Shown: positions 39,001 through 50,510, counted from the stretch's first letter. The stretch: DNA of 64,000 nt from Apricaphanius iberus (GCA_028564705.1 JAPXFQ010002422.1:682001-746000), one strand, 5' to 3'. The notes: generated by a model from the sequence alone, not told the origin. Numbers and translations: made by a program.

Positions 39001-42000
39001 TCGCTCTTGAAGAGGGGGCGGGTCTCGATAGCCAACAAGTCACCACCAAAATCAGGTAACTGGGTTGGTCTGTCGGCTTAGCAGTATCTTTGCTAAAAGG
39101 TAAATCTTTCTAACAGGGTAGCCACAGGCAGGGTATTAAAATATAAAAAAAAGCATTGAATGAATTATTTTTTAGGCTTTAAAAGCATTAAATAAAAAGG
39201 CATTCTTTTTTTTACTATATTCTCAAACTTGGCATGTTTTCTCAATAATAATAAAATGTTTAATGGCGTCAGTTAGTTCTTAAAATTGCCCGGGACAATA
39301 TCAATAAACCGGATTCTGGTTTGAAGATTGCTATAGATGAAATATGAATTAATATATTAGCTATGTTTTTATCTGACTGATATTTCATTACAACATCCAC
39401 TGCAGTGTGTTAACAGATTAAAAAAAAAATGCAAAAAATTTAATTTCAAAGGCTAGACCTGAAGTGTCATTAACCTGGTCGGGTTGTGGGTGAAAAGATT
39501 CATCCTGAATTTAAATGTATTGTTTAAATATGTACCTATAGCTGAGCTTCATGCGTTTCAAAACTATCATCACTAAATACTGATGGCGAAATGTCCACAA
39601 CACCCCCGCCTATTGATGCCTATTGAATAATTTATTATTGTGTACATGAGCAATTAATGAGCTGTTGGACATACAGTGGGGCAAAAAAGTATTTAGTAAG
39701 TTCTCCCACTTAAAATGATGACAGAGGTCAGTTATTTTCATCATAGGTACACTTCAACTGTGAGAGACAGAGTGTGGAAAAAAATCCAGGTATTCACATT
39801 GTAGGATTTTTAGAGAATTTATTTGTAAATTATGGTGGAAAATAAGTATTTGGTCAATGACAAAAATTCAACTCAATACTTTGTAATATAACCTTTGTTG
39901 GCAATAACAGAGGTCAAACGATAACTATAGGTATTTACCAGGTTTGCACACACAGTAGCTGGTATTTTGGCCCATTCCTCCATAAAGATCTTCTCGAGAG
40001 CAGTGATGTTTTGGGGCTGTCGCCGAGCAACACGGACTTTCAACTCCCTCCACAGATTTTCTATGGGGTTGAGGTCTGGAGACTGGCTAGGCCACTCCAG
40101 TACTTTCAAATGCTTCTTACGGAGCCACTCCTTCGTTGACCGGGCGGTGTGTTTGGGATCATTGTCATGTTGGAAGACCCAGCCAAGTTTCATCTTCAAA
40201 GCTCTCACTGATGGAAGGAGGTTTTGGCTCAAAATCTCACGATACATGGCCCCATTCATTCTTTCCCTAACACGGATCAGACGTCCTGTCCCCTTAGCAG
40301 AAAAACAGCCCCAAAGCATGATGTTTCCACCCCCATGTTTCACAGTAGGTATGGTGTTCTTGGGATGCAACTCAGTATTCTTCTTCCTCCAATCACGACG
40401 AGTTGAGTTTATACCAAAAAAAGTTCTACTTGGTTTCATCTGACAACATGACATTCTCCCAATCCTCTGCTGTATCATCCATGTGCTCTCGGGCAAACTT
40501 CAGACGGGCCTGGACATGCACTGGCTTAAGCCGGGGGACACGTCTGGCACTGCAAGATTTGATTCCCTGTCGTTGTAGTGTGTTACTGATGGTAACCTTT
40601 GTTTCTTTGGTCCCAGCTCTCTGCAGGTCATTCACCAGGTCCCCCCGTGTGGCTCTGGGATTTGCTCACCGTTCTCATGATCATTTTGACCCCACGGGAT
40701 GAGATCTTGCGTAGAGCCCCAGATCGAGGGAGATTATCAGTGGTCTTGTATATCTTCCATTTTCTGATAATTGCTCCCACAGTTGATTTTTTTCACACCA
40801 AGCTGCTTGCCTATTGTAGATTCACTCTTCCCAGTCAGGTGCAGGTCTACAATTCTTTTCCTGGTGTCCTTCGACAGCTCTTTGGTCTTGGCCATAGTGG
40901 AGTTTGGAGTCTGACTGTTTGAGGCTGTGGACAGGTGTCTTTTATACAGATAATAAGTTTAAACAGGTGCCATTAATACAGGTAACGAGTGGAGGACAGA
41001 AGAGCTTCTTAAAGAAGAAGTTACAGGTCTCTGAGAGCCAGAGATCTTCCTTGTTTCAAGTGACCAAATACTTATTTTCCACCATAATTTACAAATAAAT
41101 TCTTTAAAAATCCTACAATGTGAATTCCTGGATTTTTGTTTTCAAATTCTGTCTCTCACAGTTGAAGTGTACCTATGATGAAAATTACTGACCTCTATCA
41201 TTATTTTAAGTGGGAGAACTTGCACAATCGGTGGCTGACTAAATACTTTTTTGCCCCACTGTATCTGTTGAAAAATATTATTTACTAATAACGCGTGTAT
41301 TTTCGGACTTGATGGGCCAAAAAGTAATATTCCCTGTGCTTTTTTAGCAAGTCACAAAACAACGTAAAATTCTAAATAATGAAAGAATCTTTTTCTCTGC
41401 ATTTTAAATAAAGTTTGGGTACTTATTTCTGGTGAAAAGATCATCTCCTGGCATTTCAGTGTCTGTTCATTTAACACAGCAGATATGACAAATATACATA
41501 CTACAATAAACACATTCTATAATCAAAACGCTTTCTTTATAGCCAATATTTTCTGTAAATAAATGACACATATATGCAATTGGTGCCTTTGATTAAAATA
41601 CAATATGATCTATAACTTTGGACTTTGTGCTATAGAATTTGCTAGATATTTTTTAAATATTTTGAATTAATCAAACTTAGATGATATTGTTTCAGTTTTA
41701 TCATATTAAGCAGGAAAATAACACGAGCGGCACCGCCCTTTTGGTTGTCATGGAGATACGGTACAGGGTTTCGACGTAATCCTAACTGTCCCAATCGTGC
41801 AGTTATTCACACACTTGTTCACTACGCACTTGAATCCTTGTCTGCACTTCAACCAAGAGCACTTCGTGGAAGACCGTAGGGTGTAGTGTGGGTATTGGGA
41901 CAGGGCCTATGTTTCATTTTCTTACATATTTCGTTGGATGTATATCATCATGAGTGTTATTTTACCTCAAAGATGATTTTAATATATCTTTGCCACGCGT

Positions 42001-43213
42001 AGAGCAATTAATGACTTTCTGTCACAGTCAACAGCAGAACGAGTCTGTTCTTGTTGGATTGAACGATGAATTATCACACGAATAGAATTTAATTTCACCT
42101 TCACTCTCTGTTGCGCGCAGGGAAAAGAAGCTGTCTTCCTTTGTGCCGGCTCACGTTGCCATGGGCAGCGGAGGTTTTTTCTCCACTCTGCGGGGGAAAT
42201 CAAGCCGCCAGGCGGAGCTGGAGCAGGAGCTCTCCGAGGAGTACCTAAAGATCAGCAAAACCACTGGAACCTCTCCCGAGCCTCAGCAGTTTCTGCACCA
42301 GTACCTCAGCATGTGTCACATTCTGCCTTATTATGGGTAGGAACTGCCATCCCAGTAAATTTATGTGCAAAGACAATTATTTTGTTGTTTAATAAACACT
42401 AAATCCACTAACAGGTGCGCATTTTTCTCTGGGGAGATCGACAAACCAGTGCAAGGCATCCTCCAACGTGGGAAACGTAAAGCTGTCAGTGTTGGGATCT
42501 GCCTGGAAGGAGTTTATGTGATGGACGTGAAAGAGAAGGTGAAAGATGAATTTCTTTCAGTTTAAAAAAAGTATATGTATATATATATATATTTGGAGTT
42601 GGATAGTAATTAGTCCTGCTGTCTGTTGTTGATCACATCTCCCTGCAGCATGTGCTGCTCGGGCTGCGCTTCAGCGAGCTTTCGTGGGACCACAGTTGCC
42701 CCGAAGAGGAGGGGGACTCGCACATCCTGTGGCTGGAGTTCGACGGAGAAGAAGATGGCACCCCAGTCAACAAGCTTCTGAAAATCTACTCAAAACAAGT
42801 GAGCAAATGGGGGAATACAGTAAAATAATCCAAAGGTGAACACTGTCTTGCTAAAATATCCACATTCCTTGAAGTCCTCTACATTTTCTCTCTTTACAAC
42901 CACAGACTTCTGTGTATTTTACTGTGATTTGACATAATAAACACAACATAGTGCAAAATTGTTAAATAGAAGGGGGATCATATGAGTTTCATGACATCTT
43001 GAGAAAAAAATACATCGGAAGTGTGGGATTCATTTTTATTCACACCCCTTTATTCTGATACTCTAAATAAAACTTGGTTGCAACCTTGTCTTCAAGTTTG
43101 CAACTAAATCACCCAGTAAGAAGAAAGTGCCCCACCTTTGTGTAATTTCATCTTTCTATAAGTGCAGCTTTTGTTTAAAGGTCCAATCCAGTCTGTTCTA
43201 ATACTATATATAT

Positions 43214-43244
<31 letters not shown>

Positions 43245-44934
43245 GGGTCAGTTAACTGTTAAAAAAATAGAAAAAATCGATTCTGAACCGATTTTTATGA
43301 AAATCCATTTCATTTAACATTGTTTGCCCTTTTACAGCAAAGATTTGATGGATTTACCTGATAAGCCTATAATTCAATAACCCTTTCAGACCTCTTTTTT
43401 TAAATGCCCGTCTAGACTTTTCCCTCCTATTTTAGCTGTAAAAAGGACAAACGATGTTAAAGTGACAGTGTGTAGTTTTTGCAGTACATCTTTGAAATTA
43501 TCCATTAAAATATTATCTACATAAAGACATCTTTATATACATAAAGCACATTAACTGCAAAATATTGGCGATATTGTAAAATATGACTTTAAAAATCAGT
43601 TTTTAAATACATAGGCGCGGGTCCTCTTTTCAGGGGAAAGCCATATTAGATTACGTCTTTACTTCTACAAGAGCCCGGACGGACAAAGCACACGGAATAA
43701 GCCCGCTATTAAAACATTGATTTCCCATCAAACTGCAAAAAAGTTTAGCCATAAATACATTTTTACCTCTTTGCTAGTTCCAAGCGATGAAAGAGAGACT
43801 GATGTGCTCGTCATGTTGCTGCAAATAGATAATTCTCAGGGAATTGAGCGTTTGAAAACCGCACTAGTTGGACATCTGTTGTTGAGTTTCTTACTCAAAG
43901 ACACAGATACCGCATGCTAGCGATAATTTAGGTATGCACTGCCCCCTACTGGCCGAAAATTACACACGTGCCTTTTAAAGGATTTTTGAGGTCTGAATTA
44001 ATTTTTACTATTTTCAAATCAGGATTGATTCATATTCGATTTAAGAGTCTGGCTGATGAGAATTATTTAACATCGGTACGTTGAAGAGGAGACTCTTTTA
44101 CAATCGACGGACTGTGATTTGACACTCTTGGTTTGGGATCGAGGTATTGTTATAAACTTTCAAAGTCCAGACCTAAATCTAATTGAGAATCTGTGGAAAA
44201 ACTTGTTTACGCTCAGATATTTTAGCAAGGGAGTGTATATCCTGTTTTATGCTGCAGGAAGTGACTAGTGCAGTGCTCTTACATCATCAAAGACTGTGAT
44301 GGGAAAAGTCTGTTTCAGGCACCAGATGGTGAAAAGGGGCATTACGTAACATTAGAGGCAATAAATCATAATCACTCTTGGCTTTAATCCCAGGATGCCA
44401 GCAAGACCATTATGTGCCCCTGCTTCCCTGTTCCAAATAAAAAGGAGATTAGAGCTCGTTTTTATGTGCAAAGAAAAAATGGTGACAGACTAATCATTTC
44501 TTCTGTAATCTAGGCCGAGTTAATGAGCGGCTTCATTGAGTTCTGCGTGGAGATGAGGTCTGCGACACAAGGGGGCGCCGCTGCCGAGCCCGGGATAGAA
44601 GGTGACGTTCCTCAGGAGCCTGCAGGACAGGAAGCCAACAGCAGGAACGGCCGCGGTGGACGTCGTGGGATGCTGCAAAGGCAGGGCAGCGTCCTGTGCA
44701 GCCGGGTCCATTCCCTGAACACCATCAGCTACGTTGATAATGGTGAGCACATTCATTGTTGTGGTGTGGAGTGGAGGGGGTAAACCAAAAAGGAACATTT
44801 CTAGCTTCAATTTTTGTCTTTCAGGTAAAGAAATCAAACGCTTGAAGCCAAAAAGAGCTGCTTCCTTCTTCACTCGACAGGCCCCGGCTCCCACCTACTC
44901 GGCCGTGCAAACCGAGAGCCTGGAGCAGGGTTAA
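33073..44934 (+). CDS. frmd8: FRMD8, FERM domain-containing protein 8 (iTAP/Bili)
   Basis: Ten coding exons: 33073-33163, 33325-33492, 33610-33711, 38694-38752, 38889-39055, 42121-42336, 42415-42538, 42649-42798, 44514-44742, 44825-44934. Phases join to 471 residues (human about 464). Residues about 32-125 form the FERM F1 lobe ([17 protein letters not shown]). About 125-265 form F2 ([38 protein letters not shown]). About 265-370 form F3 ([37 protein letters not shown]). The C-terminus keeps [20 protein letters not shown] and SLEQG, as in mammals. Mammalian FRMD8 binds iRhom proteins, stabilises the ADAM17 sheddase complex at the cell surface and has been linked to Wnt receptor signalling. 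Intron 2 starts with GC instead of GT. Introns 3, 5 and 8 are swollen by transposons. Confidence 0.95.
34304..34969. mobile_element. MITE with long terminal inverted repeats in frmd8 intron 3
   Basis: It starts CCTAAATTCCACTACATGCG and ends with the exact reverse complement ATGTAGTGGAATTTAGG. The ends continue with CTCCGCC/GGCGGAG-type pairs. It is about 666 bp with no transposase. I could not find a convincing target duplication, so the superfamily is open. Confidence 0.75.
35233..35530. mobile_element. Fragment of a fish DNA repeat (AGGGTGCTTTCACACCTG end)
   Basis: The phrase AGGGTGCTTTCACACCTG followed by GACCCGGTGCGGTTCATGTTC is the end of a widespread fish repeat class. I did not find the matching opposite end. 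Confidence 0.45.
36100..36645 (+). mobile_element. L2-type LINE 3' fragment in frmd8 intron 3
   Basis: The stretch reads as the end of an L2-like reverse transcriptase and tail: CACCGTGAGGCTGCATCCAG, GGAACAGTTTTCATGACGATG, then TTTAAATCCAGGCTGAAAAC. It closes with CTTTGAATTGCCTTGTGTATG and CTACAAATAAACTTG, typical of L2 tails. A related tail ends the window at 63,800-64,000. Confidence 0.65.
36835..37250. mobile_element. MITE-like element rich in CGATAT words
   Basis: The left part (AAAATATTGATACGCTGATATATTGC) and the right part (GCAATATATGGCAATAC, then TGCTGATGCACATCCCTA) are loosely inverted. The right end resembles other 'tagggatgtgcat' elements. Confidence 0.45.
37800..37990. mobile_element. 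Partial copy of the Harbinger-like MITE at 48,619
   Basis: The segment CTTCTGTCAGAAGACGCAAAATATTGGGAG through AACAGGCAAATAAGTAGGCG matches 48,796-48,860 closely. Only the internal part is kept, and terminal repeats are missing. Confidence 0.6.
39674..41261 (-). mobile_element. Nearly full-length Tc1-like transposon in frmd8 intron 5
   Basis: It is bounded by TA dinucleotides (39,672-39,673 and 41,262-41,263) and by inverted ends CAGTGGGGCAAAAAAGTATTTAG and its reverse complement. The length is 1,588 bp, the usual size for a Tc1 element. The subterminal regions also match in inverted orientation (GTTCTCCCACTT against AAGTGGGAGAAC). Confidence 0.92.
39873..40895 (-). pseudogene. Tc1-like transposase, frameshifted
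   Basis: On the minus strand it starts [19 protein letters not shown] (ATG at 40,895) and ends ANKGYITKY (39,873). About 340 codons is the family's normal length. The N-terminal helix-turn-helix part and the C-terminal part share one frame. The middle (40,426-40,635: [18 protein letters not shown] to [10 protein letters not shown]) is in another frame, so at least two indels break it. Catalytic acidic residues are still visible: SDETK in the middle frame, then HDNDPKHT and [11 protein letters not shown] in the C-terminal frame. It cuts and pastes DNA at TA sites when intact; this copy should be dead. Confidence 0.85.
42850..44240 (+). mobile_element. Decayed Tc1-like element in frmd8 intron 8, interrupted by a MITE
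   Basis: The left part (42,855-43,200) has the family's terminal region (TGATTTGACATAATAAACAC, AACATAGTGC). The right part (44,080-44,235) has the transposase end (CAAAGTCCAGACCTAAATC, AATTGAGAATCTGTGG). Between them sits the MITE at 43,457-43,980 and an (AT)n run at about 43,206-43,245. I infer one old Tc1 copy later split by the MITE. Confidence 0.5.
43457..43980. mobile_element. MITE-like interspersed repeat, copy 2
   Basis: It matches 9,884-10,410 across its length in the same orientation, with scattered substitutions and short indels. The ends TTAAAGTGACAGTGTGTAG and CACACGTGCCTTTTAAAG are imperfect inverted repeats. Confidence 0.7.
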
Positions 44935-45727
44935 ACACCTCTGCCTCAGTCTCCTCCGTGACCAAACCTGAACGTTTTCACACTGAGATTTAAAAGCGAA
45001 AAAATCCGACTCATATCGAAGAGGCTTTAGACGTTTTTCAGCTTCTCTCCGAGCAAACAAGGGACCAAGTAAGGAGGTATCTATGTGTGGGTGCATTTAT
45101 CTTTTAAAGGGGTGCACCGTATGAGAGTACAATAATGTGACAAATAAGATTTTTAAAAATCCAAACCTGCAAAGGTTGAACTGAATTCTGAAGTTTGACA
45201 AAACGACCTTACACTTCCATCAAACACTCTTCAACGGAGATGAGCTTCAGAGAAACCCATTAATTGTGTCAAGTTTCTGAGCTCTTCTGGAGTGTTTTTC
45301 TTCAAACATGCAACGCCTCAAAGAAGCATAAACCACCACAGTACCTCTTTTTTCTTTATCTGCAGTGTGTAAGATCAGTGTTACTGCCTTCCCCTCAGTC
45401 AGCATGACAAACACTTTAAACGGAGAAATGACGCTGGGCTGCCAGTAGCTTTTTCTCATGATCGAAGGTGAAGCCGAGAAGGAGAAGCACTGGTAGAGAC
45501 GTAAAGGGTTCATTGTTATGGCAGCACATTTGTTGTGTTGTGGCAATTTCTTGTGAGTACATTTATATTTCATTTGATTTGATAATTTGATCTTTACAGT
45601 TGCTTGTTCTTTATAGTAAAGGCAAAACATAACATATTTAGAGCTAAAAGCTAAAGATAAGATCAAATAATTGGTTTGGTTAAATTAAAAAAATTGTCTG
45701 ACGACTTGAGGCAGTACAATACTGTTA
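44935..45727 (+). other. frmd8: frmd8 3' UTR (proximal part)
   Basis: I see no canonical AATAAA in this stretch, so the transcript may run further. An AATAAA at 48,241-48,246 after a long AT-rich stretch would give a 3.3-kb UTR containing three transposon copies. The minus-strand frames here have no family resemblance. Confidence 0.4.
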
Positions 45728-46648
45728 CAGTGCCTTACAAAAGCATTCATACCCATTTGACTTTTTCATGTTTTATCACAATACAAACTCCAGTTTGTAT
45801 TCTCGACACTATTCTCTAAAAGATCGACACAAAGTAGGGCATAACTGTAAAGTAAAACTGCATTTTGAGACGACTGAGCATTTTCTTGGGTATTCCTCTA
45901 CCAGATTGAAAATTTACTGTTGAAGCAAACATTTTTGCTCTGGTCTAGATGTTAACTGGGTCTCTCTAAGACATAAAGATGTTTCGGTCTAAATAATTCC
46001 AGTTTGGTGCTGGCTTTTTATTCAAAAGGATATTCCACCTCTAATTAAATTTTTTTTTGTTGCCATGTCCCCCAGAGTTAGATAAGTAAGAAAAAAAAGC
46101 ATTTGTAGCCACTCAAGTAATTCCACTGATCTGGCAGCATTCTGTTTGCTTTAGCTTAGCTTAAACCAATGCAAGTGAATGGAAACTACTAGCATGTTCA
46201 GTGGAATGCTAGCTCTAACTAGCTCATCCCAGTGGAGTTACTGGACTGACTACAAACGTTTTTTCTTCCTCATTTATCTAACTCTAGGGAATATGGAAAC
46301 AGACACATTTGTATTTAGGGGTAGAATATTTATTTAAGGTTGCTGTCCTGCTCAAATGCCAGTTTAAAGTCTTTAGCAGCCTCTTAGCAGGTTTTCTTCC
46401 AGCGTCGCCGGTGTTAGCTCCTTCAATGTTCCCATCAGCTCTTACTAGCTTCTTGTCCCGGCTTAAGAAATGCATGACGTAGCCACTGTTGTGTTACACT
46501 AGAGGAATGTTAGATTTGAATTCTCTTGTCCTTTACTTTCACTTGATTTAAAAATATTCTCCCATTAAAAAAATATCATATGAAAAAGCACTGAAGGTAT
46601 TTTAATAAAAGAAAACAAAATCAAGGGCAATGCTTTTGCAAGGGACTG
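45728..46648 (-). mobile_element. Decayed Tc1-like element downstream of frmd8
   Basis: It starts CAGTGCCTTACAAAAGCATTC after a TA and ends with the inverted TGCTTTTGCAAGGGACTG. The remnant at 46,340-46,440 (GCTCAAATGCCAG, TCTTAGCAGGTTTTCTTCCAG) is transposase-derived sequence on the minus strand. A foldback element is inserted in it. Confidence 0.75.
46028..46331. mobile_element. Foldback MITE nested in the Tc1 copy
   Basis: The arms pair over roughly 90 bases. GGATATTCCACCTCTAATT, then CCAGAGTTAGATAAGTAAG and GCATTTGTAG on the left answer CTACAAACG, CTCATTTATCTAACTCTAGG and AGGGGTAGAATAT on the right, inverted. The short core between the arms contains TAGCTTAGCTTAAACC and AGTGAATGGAAAC. 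Confidence 0.7.
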
Positions 46649-46723
46649 CATGTCTGTCTTGTAGGAGATGAGATTTTGAGTTCAGCTTTTAAAACTCTAC
46701 ATAAAGTACCGATGACATCAAAG

Positions 46724-47085
46724 CAGAGATGTCAAACTCATTTTCATTGTGGGCCACATAAAGATAATGAATGTCCTTAAAGGGCCGGTTGTGGCAGAAA
46801 ATATTCATAAAACTATATTTAATAAACCGCTAAAACATGAATAATATCTGTCTCAACAAGTACTTCTTAAAATGAAATTATATTTAACATCTTTTCATAA
46901 TGATGTGATTTGGGACTATTCAAATAAACACTGATTTTAGTGATAAAAGGTTATTTAGGTGGATATGCATAGAACTTAAAAGTTCTGTGTATATCCACCT
47001 CTACAGTCCTCTACAGTTTAGAGGGCCGCATCACTGGCCATGTTGGGCCAGATTTGGGCCCCGGGCCTTGACTTTGACACCTGTG
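46724..47085. mobile_element. hAT-like MITE (CAGAGATGTCAAACTC ends)
   Basis: It starts CAGAGATGTCAAACTC and ends with the near-inverse GACTTTGACACCTG. Internal GGGCCACATAAAG and GGGCCGCATCACTGGCC are typical of a well-known fish hAT-like class. Flanks CATCAAAG and CATTAGAG could be a decayed 8-bp duplication. A strong internal hairpin lies at 46,957-47,000. Confidence 0.65.
46957..47000. repeat. 20-bp-arm hairpin inside the hAT-like MITE
   Basis: The arm 46,957-46,976 pairs with 46,981-47,000 with two mismatches around a 4-base loop (TAAA). The stem includes AGGTGGATAT and ATATCCACCT. Confidence 0.8.
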
Positions 47086-48618
47086 CATTAGAGAAATCCA
47101 TATATTCATTCATTAATTCATATTTTTGCAAGATAAAAAAAGCGATTCATGCAATATTATAACTGTGCCTCTTCTAAAATGAAAACTAATCTGAAATTCA
47201 CCTTGTTTATAGTAACTGGTGATGAGGTTTGGTTAGTGTTGAAGAAGTATATGATCAAACTTTTTCGGCTTTAAAAAGAGGGAATTTTTGTCTTGGATAC
47301 TTGTCATCTGTAGGTGTTATCCATCAGTGTGGTGCTGGTGCAATGACATGACGTGGAGTTTTTAACTAAACATCTCTAAATTCTCTGCATACGACAAATC
47401 TGACTGTAGTGTATGAATTTTTGTCTTTAAACCAAAACCTACTGAAGCCCAGTAGGGTGGCAGATTTGAATATATCTAATGGCGCCTTCCAATTCAACAT
47501 ATTCTCTAATTTAAGTAACGGCCTCACGTCATCTTCCTCTTCTCATCATGCAAACACCAGAATGTTCTTTTTTTTTCCAGCTTCAGATTGTATCTCAGCT
47601 ACTGTCTGTAACCTTTAGCACTCCCAGCACATCGTTGCTAACATACACTATGCATGACTCATTGTAGAATTGCCATTCCGACAGCCCTCCACCTAATATA
47701 ATGTTGCACTAATACTAACATAGTCTTTATAAACTTGTTTCCATCAGCTGATTTTTTGTTTTGTTTTTGTTTGAATTTTTTATTTAATATCGCTGTTCTT
47801 CCACCATAGTATGTTTTGTATACAGTAATGAAGAATTGGGTCTAATTTAATACCGTCTTTGCAGAAGCAAAAGTGCCTTTTTCTACCGCGTTGATATCTG
47901 AATGCCTGTTTTCATGCTGCAAAATCAGGAATAATAATCCTTTGTATGTATTTTACCTTTCCTACTGATTTTGTTTTGTAGGCAGTCAGTTCTGCTGTCT
48001 TTTTTTAAAAGATGAAATCAAGCAAGATGTGTTTAAAAAAAAAAGTGTGCTCACTACACACCTAAAAACTGTACTGTATACTGAAGCCATATTCATTTTA
48101 ACAAGCATGTTGCACTGTTAAAACTTTATTCTTAGAACCCCATAATCACTGTTTTTGTTCAATCAAATACATGTAGTTTTGTTTTATCACTGACCTAAAA
48201 CATGCTCATGATTTCCACCATAAATGTTGCTATTGTTTGAAATAAAATGTTCTGTTGTGAAATATATATTTAGTATGTATGAAGTGATATCAAAGGTGAA
48301 AGGTTATTTTCAAGTTATCTCATAGATATTCTATGAAAGATACCTTTGTCTACTTTTTCCTAAACCAAATAACTATAAAGACGTTATAAAATGGAACAAC
48401 GGGAAAGGAGTTTTACTTCTGTTTTTTGTATTTTGTTACAATTAAGTATTCAAGGATAAATCAATCTGTTCTCTTTTGGAGCTGAACAGTTTCATAATTG
48501 CTAAAAGAGATGGTCAGAATTCCAAGTGAGAAAGTTGGTTTCTCACTAGCACCACTCCAATATGGCTGCTTTACAGCAGTTTAACAGGACAGTAATGTAC
48601 AACATAATTACACTTTTT
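47086..48618. other. AT-rich sequence, possible distal frmd8 3' UTR
   Basis: I recognise no coding exon. AATAAA at 48,241-48,246, preceded by T-rich and low-complexity sequence, has the look of a transcript end. Confidence 0.35.
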
Positions 48619-49496
48619 GGGCCTGATTTATCAACGGTTTGCGCTTGTTAAAACCCGTACAAACAGCTCAGCATCGCAAAAGCAGGGTCTGGCTGATCTA
48701 TCAACATGGCGCAGAGCGCTTTGCGCCTGTTAAACCCACAGCAAGACGTGCGCAATCCATTTAGCGCTTTTGCGCTTGATGAATATGCAATCTGGGTGTT
48801 TCTGTAAGAAGACAAAAAATATTGGGAGGAGAACAGGCAAAGAAGTAGGCATTCCAGGCGCAGTTTGATTTACTAAGCATAAAAATGTTTGCGCTAGCTA
48901 TTTTAGCGTCCATTTTTAGCACTTCTGAAAAGCATGTCTTAATTTTGCGCTACCACATTCAACATGAGTTTATTATTCACAAACAAACAAAATTCATTCA
49001 CACACAATATAAGCTAAGAGTACTTAACACTCTAATGGCTATAAACCTGATAGTTATGTAAAGTAAAGTAATTATATACAATACCGCAATGATAATTGGC
49101 ATTATATATGACATTTTAAAAACAAAATTCAGACATGCTGCTGTTTTAATCAGTCTAACCCTGCAATACGATGTGTGCATGCAGCAGAGAGCAGCACATG
49201 TACACCGCGTGAATTACATTTCTGACTGACTAAAAACAGAATGCACAGCCTTTTTGCATAATTTTTGTGCCAAAGACGCATTATGGATCCATGCGCATTA
49301 TTCCTCCTCTCTCTAGCCGCGGTGCGTTTCGCATCAGCAGCCGCAAACTCCTCATTTGAATACTGCTGATTGCGCCTGTTGAGAATTGCTCGCGCGATCT
49401 TATCAAATCACACGCAAATTAAGACAACCCACTTGCGCAAATGTTTAGCGCCGCACACAATTTTTCGGTCATCAGGAATCTTGATTAATCAGCCCC
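48619..49496. mobile_element. Harbinger-like MITE
   Basis: It starts GGGCCTGATTTATCAACG and ends with the inverse TTGATTAATCAGCCCC. The inside is rich in GCGC words (TTTGCGC, AGCGC). Related pieces are at 37,800-37,990 and, inverted, at 63,378-63,600. I recognise no transposase. Superfamily assignment is from the look of the ends only. Confidence 0.6.
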
Positions 49497-50190
49497 TTTG
49501 TGTCATCACATGATTAAGTCTTTCACATTCATAAAGACATGCACAATCTGTTGCTGAACATGTTCCTTTACTGGATGAATGCAGTTAAGACAAGGTTCTA
49601 CATAGCTATTACATTCTATTGCTAGTTGTAATTAACTTAATGCTATCTAAGTTTGCTTGAATTTAAAAATTAAAACTCATACAGGTTTATTATCAAGAAG
49701 TTTATTTATGTTGATTTTGAGGATAAGAACACCTCTAATAATATAACTTTTTTCAGCTTTATATTTACATATAAATCTTATTGAGACAGGATATCTCATT
49801 GTCAGCAGTGACTTATAATTGAATAATTGTTGCACAGTACGGCTACCATATTCCCATATTGGGGAAAAACTAACATTATAAAAAGAATGCAAACATTTTC
49901 AACAGATGACTTTAATAACATTTTAAATTATGATAAACTCCTGACATCTTGTTGAATTCTCAATTGCACTGATCTTATCGTTTTCTGTGAATGTTACATG
50001 TTTCTTGTCTGTATGTCAGTGTTATCGTTAGGGTTGTACGATATTAGATCTTGCGATGGCAATATAAGTTGTGATATGCTTTAAAAGCATTTTCGGGCCA
50101 CGTTAGTGTCTGGTGTTAGCATCTGCTGCCGTAAGAATCTGTTAAACTGCCAAAATATTACATTAGCATGAAAAATGCAAGTTCATAATA
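49497..50190. other. Intergenic; contains a short repeat end
   Basis: No gene is seen. TAGGGTTGTACGATATTAGATCTTGCGAT at 50,030 resembles the end of the CGATAT-rich repeat class also seen at 10,450 and 36,835. Confidence 0.4.
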
Positions 50191-50196
50191 CTTGGA

Positions 50197-50510
50197 ATAT
50201 ATGGTCCAGATCAAAAGTTTAAGACCACCTAAAAAATGACTAAAACTAATTTTTCATTATTTGCTCTTAACAAGGTTCCAAGTAGAGCTTCAACATGAAG
50301 GAATGAGAGTTAGACAAAATATCTTGTCAGGTTGTAAACAGGCTTTTTGACAGCCTGTTTGAGTTTAAGCATAGTTTTCAATACAATGCATGCTGATTTT
50401 TTTTTTGTCTCACTCCGATTTCATCTTTTTGTATGTTGAAGCTCTACTTGTAACCTTGTTGAGATGCAACCATGCAAAAATCATTTTATTTGTGCCATTT
50501 TTTTCTGCCT
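50197..50510. mobile_element. Tc1-like MITE (GTCCAGATCAAAAGTTTAAGACC end)
   Basis: The left phrase GTCCAGATCAAAAGTTTAAGACC is a known type of Tc1-like terminal sequence. An internal inverted repeat pairs AACAAGGTTCCAAGTAGAGC at about 50,269 with GCTCTACTTGTAACCTTGTT at about 50,440, giving a foldback about 190 bp across. Confidence 0.6.

Noticed and set aside
44520..44894. 124-codon minus-strand frame over frmd8 exon 9
   Set aside because: It is a shadow of the GC-rich coding exon on the + strand, whose sequence matches frmd8.
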